DNA of 64,000 nucleotides from Sipunculus nudus. Its lineage: Eukaryota; Annelida; Sipuncula; Golfingiida; Sipunculidae. The translations under genes and the position numbers were made by a program. A model generated the notes under the pieces. The model did no database searches and was not told where the DNA came from. It saw only the letters and a program-made list of their open reading frames with translations. Below, in pieces: positions 58,192 to 64,000 of this stretch; the stretch's first letter is position 1; the number at the start of each line of letters is the position of its first letter. The stretch covers positions 56,429,926 to 56,493,925 of the forward strand of contig CM049309.1 in the NCBI GenBank assembly GCA_026874595.1. The letters are read 5' to 3'.

Positions 58192-61100
58192 CTAGTCGAT
58201 AATGGTGGTACAGGCGTACAAACAGTTCTTTCTTATCTCCCATGCTTTGGCTACAAAGTCACTGATTTCTTTAACACAGTTTTGAAGCAGGTATATAAAT
58301 TGACTTTTAGGAGATAATCCTAACAACTCAGTTTCACTGTTATGAATAGATTTGTAAAGTTTCTCTCTTATTTCCTCATATTTTGGACATGAGCATATGA
58401 AATGGATTTCATCTTCAATTGAATTGTCCTCACACATGGTGCATATTCTTTCCTCGGGTTTTAATTTTCTAAATTTACCTGTGATTGCGTCTCGAATATT
58501 TTTAAACCTCCCAACTTCAATTTCTAACGGTAAGATTCCACATCTAAGCTGTGCCATTAAGGATCTCTTTTCTCGCGTTAAATAACGAGTGACATAAGGT
58601 TCAGTAGAGAATGAAGGTTTTAGTAATGCGTATGTTCTTAGTTTTGGCTTTAATTTTATTTCTTCTAGCCACTTAGATTCGTAGAATTCTCGTAATTTTT
58701 TGCCAACATTTTCAATAGGACATACTAACCCCTGAGCAACAATATGCGATACATTCGCAATATCTAGAATTTCTTCTACTTTAGCTGACCAGTTGTTATA
58801 TCTTAACTCCCGGTCCCAGTTGAAAATTTGTTTTACAAGCCTTCCTTCGTCCATTAATATGAGCTTATTCCAAAATTTAAGTATTTTCATCTGGCGCCTT
58901 TCTAAACTGGGGATCCACCCCATATCCCCAGTTAAACCTAGGATGGGACATAATTTATGAACTCCTAGAAAATACCTTATAGCCTTGTTCTGAACTTTAT
59001 CAACGGTCGGGGATTTACAGTGACCCCATACCTCACAAGCATAATCAAGCACTGGTACTACGGCACTGTGATAAAGTTTAGTATAAGAATGATAAGAAAC
59101 ATTTTTGAAGTATTTAAATTTTGAAATTATATTCCCAAGTGCTCTTGAACCAGCGTCTGATAAAACATCACTTCCGGTTTTATAATCCATATGCTCCGAA
59201 AGATAAAATCCTAAATATTTATACTCCTTGACAATTTTTAAATTAAACTCGTTTAAATTAAATTTGGACGGAGTAAGCGATTTTTTACGATCACGGAAAT
59301 GGATAACATTACTTTTAATCGGATTCGGATGTAGCTGCCATAACTTACACCACGAGTCTAAGTACGAGAGCATACATTGTAGGGCACTAGCAGTCGGTGC
59401 CACTAGAGCGATGTCATCAGCGTACAGTAATATACTAATTTTAGTAAAGCCACAAGTAATCCCCATGTTGAGCGAATTGATAACTCGTACCAACTCATTC
59501 AGATAAATATTAAATATTGTAGGTGATAGGGGATCACCCTGGCGTACACCAGAACAGACCGTAAATTCATCAGTGAGCAGATCCGGATTAATTCTTACCT
59601 GTGCTTTGTTATTCTCATACATAGACTTCAATGCATAATATAGTTTACCATCAATATTTAACTCTAGCAACCGGTAAAGGAGAAGGTCTCTATTTATTTT
59701 GTCAAAGGCCTTTTCCATGTCGATTAGGGCTACAAATACCTCTTTGCCCATATTAATGTAATTGGTCACAATGCTTGTAAGATTAAAAATATGTTCAACA
59801 CATGACCGACCCCTTCGAAACCCATTTTGCTCTTCAGCTATTAATCCCAAAGAATCACAATACGAGGATATTCGCCTTTCAATTAATGCGCTGTAAACTT
59901 TCCCTACACAAGATAACAATGAAATACCTCTGTAGCTCAGAGGCTCATGAGGATCCTTCCCTTTTTTCAAGATAGGGGCAATAAGTGATTTATTCCAGCA
60001 GGTAGGCACCGTACCTTTGTTAAAGCAAAGAGTAAATAGTCTATACATCATTAACATGACAGTGTGACTTCTTAGAACCTCGTTTGGTATAAAATCAATT
60101 CCAACACTTTTCCTATTTTTTAGGTGCTTAACGATGGATTCTATTTCATGAAAAGAAATCTCACAGTTTAGCATAATATTACTTTCATAGTGAGGGAGCT
60201 TCATTTTATTTTCTTCGCTTAAAATAATATATTTTATGTTTTCATGAAACCGTTTATCCAAATCCGATACCTCTGTCTGTTGGTATAATTTTAAGAATTC
60301 TTTTCCCCAATAGTTCCTTACAGTCGTCAAATCATACAATAAAACACCATTATTTCTGACCGACAGTGGTATCCTTGACCTTTTTTGGGAACCCAAACGA
60401 TTGACCAATCGCCAAAATTGTTTTTGATTTGTTTTTGCCACATTCTCAATATCAGCCAACTTTTTTCTGCGGTAAATTCTTTCTTTACACCTTAACATTT
60501 TATCGAAACAACGCCTGGCCCGAGTAAATTCTTGTCTTAGTACAATATTATGTAACCCTTTCCTTACATGATTCTTCAAATTATGTTCTTTGTTCCGCAT
60601 ATTAATCCAGGCCTCTTCCAGTTTATCGTCCCAATACGACTTTATACTTATTTTACGTTTACTGGGCCTGCACATGTTCCGTGCCCTATTCTGTTTGGAG
60701 GGCAATCGGTCGTGTATTTCTTCATATATGATGCTACAAAATTGTCTGTAACACAGGTCTATTTCAACATTTTCATAAGGGCCACGATTATTTTCAAAGA
60801 AAGCCTGAGCTTTGTTGACAAAAAGTTCATTATTTAAAATACTTTTTGGGATGTCGTTGAAATTGATACATTTTTTTAAAGTAGGAAGAGGGCAGTTCGG
60901 TGCCTCAGGCTGCATTAAACGATACATTTTCGTGCTAGTGTCAGAAGAAACAATAAAATCAGTGTTGTGTGTTAATCTGACTGAAACAATGAGAATCGCA
61001 TGATCTGGTACTTTACAATGTCCCTCGATCATACTTTGCAGTTTAAACTCATCAATGACGTCAATACCATGACGTATCCTGAAACCAGTACATTTTTCGA

Positions 61101-61824
61101 GGGTATCATGACCAGTTATTATAAAATCAACGACTGATTTTCCCCTACCGGTGACTGAGGTGAAATCATTCATGTGTCTGTCTATTCTACCATTAAGTAC
61201 ACAAAGCATATTTTCTTTAAGGAATTCAATCAGGCTTTCACCATGAAGATTACGAGTTTCATCTAAAATTTCTCTGGGTTCTAAATTTTCTATCTCAGGA
61301 ATAGTGTCTTGTAGTTTACCTAAACGAGCATTAAAATCACCAAGTATAAAGACATGGTCAACATCATAACAAGAGTAAACTGCCTGTGTCAAATGAGCGA
61401 AAAAAGAATCACTATCCCTGCCCCACGGTGACTGTTCAGGTGGAAGATAACAAACATAAACAACAATATGACAGTCTGTGAATCTATGTACTAACTGTAT
61501 CCCTAATATACCGTCTTTGGTCCTGTCAACAATCTGAATATTAAATGTTACATGTAGATCTCGTCGAACAAATATACCAACCCCACCTGACCCTTTTTTC
61601 GCGTTTACATGGAGCATATTTCGATTGTGGCCATACCAAACATAATTATCAAGCTCAATAGTATCGTTATTTTTTAAATGAGTTTCACAAATACATATAA
61701 TGTCAATGTTTAATTTCAGCAGAATTTTGCTCCTTAATTTTGCATTGTTCGTAGTCCATCCGTTCACATTCCAAACACACAAAGCGAGCAAATCGGCCTG
61801 GTCACACGAGAGTTGGGTATTCCC
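58192..61824 (-). CDS. LINE ORF2: endonuclease, reverse transcriptase, zinc finger
   Basis: Cuts target DNA and copies the element RNA by target-primed reverse transcription. The open frame is about 1211 codons. Apurinic-like endonuclease motifs are WNVNGW, ICETHLK, LGDFNARLG and VVDFIITGHD, in about the first 280 residues. Reverse transcriptase motifs are PILKKGKDP..YRGISLL, NGFRRGRS, LIDMEKAFD, GVRQGDPLSP and LLYADDIAL (about residues 590-800). A finger CTMC..H..CSC lies near residue 1125. The frame continues upstream without interruption to the ORF1 stop (UAG at 61825-61827), and the first in-frame ATG (61617) lies inside the endonuclease domain, so ordinary AUG initiation would lose catalytic residues. 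Confidence 0.92.
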   Translation of the reverse strand, partial: GNTQLSCDQADLLALCVWNVNGWTTNNAKLRSKILLKLNIDIICICETHLKNNDTIELDNYVWYGHNRNMLHVNAKKGSGGVGIFVRRDLHVTFNIQIVDRTKDGILGIQLVHRFTDCHIVVYVCYLPPEQSPWGRDSDSFFAHLTQAVYSCYDVDHVFILGDFNARLGKLQDTIPEIENLEPREILDETRNLHGESLIEFLKENMLCVLNGRIDRHMNDFTSVTGRGKSVVDFIITGHDTLEKCTGFRIRHGIDVIDEFKLQSMIEGHCKVPDHAILIVSVRLTHNTDFIVSSDTSTKMYRLMQPEAPNCPLPTLKKCINFNDIPKSILNNELFVNKAQAFFENNRGPYENVEIDLCYRQFCSIIYEEIHDRLPSKQNRARNMCRPSKRKISIKSYWDDKLEEAWINMRNKEHNLKNHVRKGLHNIVLRQEFTRARRCFDKMLRCKERIYRRKKLADIENVAKTNQKQFWRLVNRLGSQKRSRIPLSVRNNGVLLYDLTTVRNYWGKEFLKLYQQTEVSDLDKRFHENIKYIILSEENKMKLPHYESNIMLNCEISFHEIESIVKHLKNRKSVGIDFIPNEVLRSHTVMLMMYRLFTLCFNKGTVPTCWNKSLIAPILKKGKDPHEPLSYRGISLLSCVGKVYSALIERRISSYCDSLGLIAEEQNGFRRGRSCVEHIFNLTSIVTNYINMGKEVFVALIDMEKAFDKINRDLLLYRLLELNIDGKLYYALKSMYENNKAQVRINPDLLTDEFTVCSGVRQGDPLSPTIFNIYLNELVRVINSLNMGITCGFTKISILLYADDIALVAPTASALQCMLSYLDSWCKLWQLHPNPIKSNVIHFRDRKKSLTPSKFNLNEFNLKIVKEYKYLGFYLSEHMDYKTGSDVLSDAGSRALGNIISKFKYFKNVSYHSYTKLYHSAVVPVLDYACEVWGHCKSPTVDKVQNKAIRYFLGVHKLCPILGLTGDMGWIPSLERRQMKILKFWNKLILMDEGRLVKQIFNWDRELRYNNWSAKVEEILDIANVSHIVAQGLVCPIENVGKKLREFYESKWLEEIKLKPKLRTYALLKPSFSTEPYVTRYLTREKRSLMAQLRCGILPLEIEVGRFKNIRDAITGKFRKLKPEERICTMCEDNSIEDEIHFICSCPKYEEIREKLYKSIHNSETELLGLSPKSQFIYLLQNCVKEISDFVAKAWEIRKNCLYACTTIID

Positions 61825-62511
61825 CTAATGGGTGTGTACAGGGATCGTGGCACAGCTGGGCACAAACACCTGAGGGGTAGTTGCCGCTTGGAGGTTTGTC
61901 GGTGCGGGGGTGGTCAGGTGGGATCCACTGACCAGCGGAGGGCCCTGGGCTATTGTAAGTCCGGTAGTTACTAAGGTATGCGGTGGCGGTAACGAAGGGA
62001 TATTGACTCCGGCAGGGTGAGTGTGCATCACGGCACTCTGATCCGAGGGCGCGAATGCTTTCATACTGGGCATCCCTTGAGAGCCAGCTGTAGACATCTG
62101 GCCTTGCGACCGTACTGGGGCTCTTTGTAATATTTGCTTGTCTATTGTTGTGTGATAATCATCTGTTCCCCGATAGTGTGAACTACTAGTGTGAACCAGC
62201 TTACCGTTGCCGGTTATTCTGTACTGGCCACCATTTGGAAGTTCGCTCAGAATAGTTCTAAAGTTGAGCTGGATTAGCCGTTCGGCATGCGTCTGGGAGG
62301 ACTTCAGAAACACACGTTTATAAAGACCAGAGTTTTCGAGATTCTGTTTATTGCGCAGTACTTTTATTTTGTCACCTTCACTTGCTAGCTCAATTTTGAG
62401 TAAACCCGGTCTTCCATTTCTAGCGCCGAGTCTAAGTGCCCTAACCACAGGTATATCATCTAGACCAACACAAAACTGTACCCATGCAGGTATAGAAATA
62501 AACTCATCATC
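61825..62511 (-). CDS. LINE ORF1 (5'-truncated)
   Basis: About 228 codons, ending with TAG at 61825. The N-terminal half (GRPGLLKIELASEGDKIKVL, YKRVFLKSSQTHAERL, YRITGNGKLV) resembles the RNA-binding region of LINE ORF1 proteins found beside CR1-type ORF2. The C-terminal half is low-complexity, rich in Pro, Thr, Ala and Ser. There is no ATG in frame between the upstream TGA (62512) and the domain. It is in the same reading frame as ORF2. Confidence 0.75.
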   Translation of the reverse strand, partial: DDEFISIPAWVQFCVGLDDIPVVRALRLGARNGRPGLLKIELASEGDKIKVLRNKQNLENSGLYKRVFLKSSQTHAERLIQLNFRTILSELPNGGQYRITGNGKLVHTSSSHYRGTDDYHTTIDKQILQRAPVRSQGQMSTAGSQGMPSMKAFAPSDQSAVMHTHPAGVNIPSLPPPHTLVTTGLTIAQGPPLVSGSHLTTPAPTNLQAATTPQVFVPSCATIPVHTH

Positions 62512-62615
62512 TCATGTAAGGCTCCTTCAATACGGGCTGGAGCTTAATTAACACTGACATGACTCAACATGACAGTGTATATAGGGGATCACAGGGGATA
62601 GGAACTGTAACAGGT

Positions 62616-63625
62616 ATAATCTATTAAGAGAATTAATGTGTGAATTAAAGGGAAATAATCATAAAAATGTGTGAAATTTTCACATCTGACCTTTTTATTT
62701 AGATATTCCGCTCACAAGGTAAGTGTTAACGGGGGGGGGGGGGGGGGACGCCGGATAGACATGCGCGACCAGACTAACGCCGGACGGAGGTCAGGGGTGA
62801 CGACAGTATCCTATCAGCCCATCTATGCTGAGGGTTAAAATGTTAAGCGGAAGGAAGCTCTTAAAGCCTTAATTCTTACCCAAACTACCTCATATTCCAG
62901 GTCTCAGCTGACCCCACTTCTGGGACTGAACTAGGCTAGCTGCCCCCGTGTTATCTGACTTCATATACATTATTTAAAAGGGCCAGATTAAACGCTAGAA
63001 ATTGAATCCCACCGTTCTGTCCCAACGTTTAGAGAATGAATGCATATGCACATTCCTTGTAAGCGTACGAAGGTAAACCTTCATGCCCTAACTGTTAAAT
63101 GTACATCATTACAAACCATTATAATCTATTAAGAGAATTAATGTGTGAATTAAAGTGAAATAATCATAAAAATGTGTGAAAATTTCACATCTGACCTTTT
63201 ATTTAGATATTCCGCTCACAAGGTAAGTGTTAACGGGGGGGGGGGGGGGGGAGGGGGGACGCCGGATGGACATGCGACCAGACTAACGCCGGACGGACGT
63301 CAGGGGTGACGACAGTATCCTATCAGCCCACCTATGCTGAGGGCTAAAATTTTAAGCGGAAGGAAGCTCTTAAAGCCTTAATTCTTACCCAAACTACCTC
63401 ATATTCCAGGTCTCAGCTGACCCCACTTCTGGGACTGAACTAGGCTAGCTGCCCCCGTGTTATCTGACTTCATATATATTATTTAAAAGGGCCAGATTAA
63501 ACGCTAGAACTTGAATCCCACCGTTCTGTCCCAACGTTTAGAGAATGAATGCATATGCACATTCCTTGTAAGCGTACGAAGGTAAACCTTCATGCCCTAA
63601 CTGTTACATGTACATCATTACAAAC
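62616..63625 (+). repeat. 505-bp tandem duplication
   Basis: 62616-63120 and 63121-63625 are nearly identical, starting ataatctattaagagaatta. Differences are a few substitutions and the length of the poly-G tract (62731-62748 against 63236-63251 plus an interruption). No protein-coding frame. The sequence gtaagcgtacgaagg near the end of each unit is echoed at about 63811. Confidence 0.95.
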
Positions 63626-63732
63626 CTGAGGCCTTTAAACTGAATAGAAAACAAACAATCAGCCAGCATAGTTGTTACATTAAACTGAAGCCTGTAACAA
63701 AATCTGAATTGTGGACACATACCAGTAGTAGG

Positions 63733-63985
63733 AACCAGCAGAAAGGGGCCATGACAGTTGGCCAGCCAGATGCCCTACCTTACATACATAGATGTAGTTA
63801 GAAGTTTGTAAGGGTAGGAAGGCAGATCTTCATACCCTAACAATTTGGGCCGTAGTATATATACTACTACTACTACTACTTCTACTACTACTACTATAAT
63901 TGTCCTGTCTGTATGTTTGTTTGTCCCAGAACTCCAGCAGAAAGGTGCCAAGACATTGGGCCAGCAAGATGCCCTACCTTACAGA
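63733..63985 (+). repeat. Two diverged copies of a roughly 200-bp unit
   Basis: cagcagaaaggggccatgac...gccagatgccctaccttac (63735-63783) recurs as cagcagaaaggtgccaagac...gcaagatgccctaccttac (63936-63982). A (CTA)n run lies between them at about 63860-63895. The array may continue beyond the right edge. Confidence 0.75.
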
Positions 63986-64000
63986 ATGCACACCAATTTG

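Larger units (their letters stand above)
58076..62511 (-). mobile_element. Non-LTR retrotransposon (LINE), 5'-truncated, ORF2 intact
   Basis: Minus-strand element with an ORF1 tail, a complete endonuclease/reverse-transcriptase ORF2 and a short 3'UTR ending at a (TA)n tail (about 58076). An N-terminal endonuclease, the YADD box, no RNase H and a C-terminal CCHC-type finger suggest the CR1/Jockey group, clade uncertain. The open frame is bounded upstream by a TGA at 62512-62514 with no ATG, so the 5' part is missing or lost by mutation. Lack of stops in a frame of more than 1200 codons implies recent insertion. Confidence 0.92.

Overview
The window looks like AT-rich animal nuclear DNA. It has long introns with GT/AG borders, an intron-rich multicopper oxidase gene, a BEL/Pao retrotransposon, a LINE, many short inverted-repeat elements, and many micro- and minisatellites. 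The repeat style and the hephaestin-like gene suggest a lophotrochozoan, most likely a bivalve mollusc, but nothing here fixes the species. There are no bacterial operons, and I found no convincing tRNA, rRNA or CRISPR locus.

The main host gene is on the minus strand. Thirteen exons between 53945 and 26722 have GT/AG borders and matching phases, and join into one frame of about 1073 codons (1087 with an alternative acceptor). The product is a six-domain ferroxidase of the ceruloplasmin/hephaestin family. It has a signal peptide, a complete trinuclear copper site split between domains 1 and 6, three type-1 copper sites (domains 2, 4 and 6), iron-site residues, and a hydrophobic C-terminal tail. 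A second, very similar first exon with its own signal peptide lies at 3867-4009, also on the minus strand. The remainder of that paralogue must lie beyond the left edge, so the two genes form a head-to-tail tandem pair.

Layout, left to right: an intron-like stretch of the left paralogue with a minisatellite; paralogue exon 1 (about 4 kb); a 4.2-kb composite tandem repeat (4.7-9.0 kb); quiet AT-rich DNA (9-12 kb); a decayed but structurally complete BEL/Pao element with 5-bp target duplication (12.9-20.9 kb); a nested inverted-repeat element (22.2-24.9 kb); the ferroxidase gene (26.7-53.9 kb), whose introns hold two near-identical 700-bp terminal-inverted-repeat elements with 9-bp target duplications and a 2.95-kb minisatellite built on a 16-bp unit and a 144-bp higher-order unit; an LTR fragment next to the gene's promoter (54.2-55.1 kb); more dispersed repeats; a LINE with a long intact ORF2 (58.1-62.5 kb, minus); and a fresh 505-bp tandem duplication (62.6-63.6 kb).

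The most unusual points are: the LINE ORF1 and ORF2 lie in one frame separated by a single UAG with no intervening AUG; the MITE family with 9-bp duplications; the strict 16/144-bp satellite in intron 1; unequal LTR structures in the BEL element; and the tandem ferroxidase pair with all three type-1 copper sites apparently intact.
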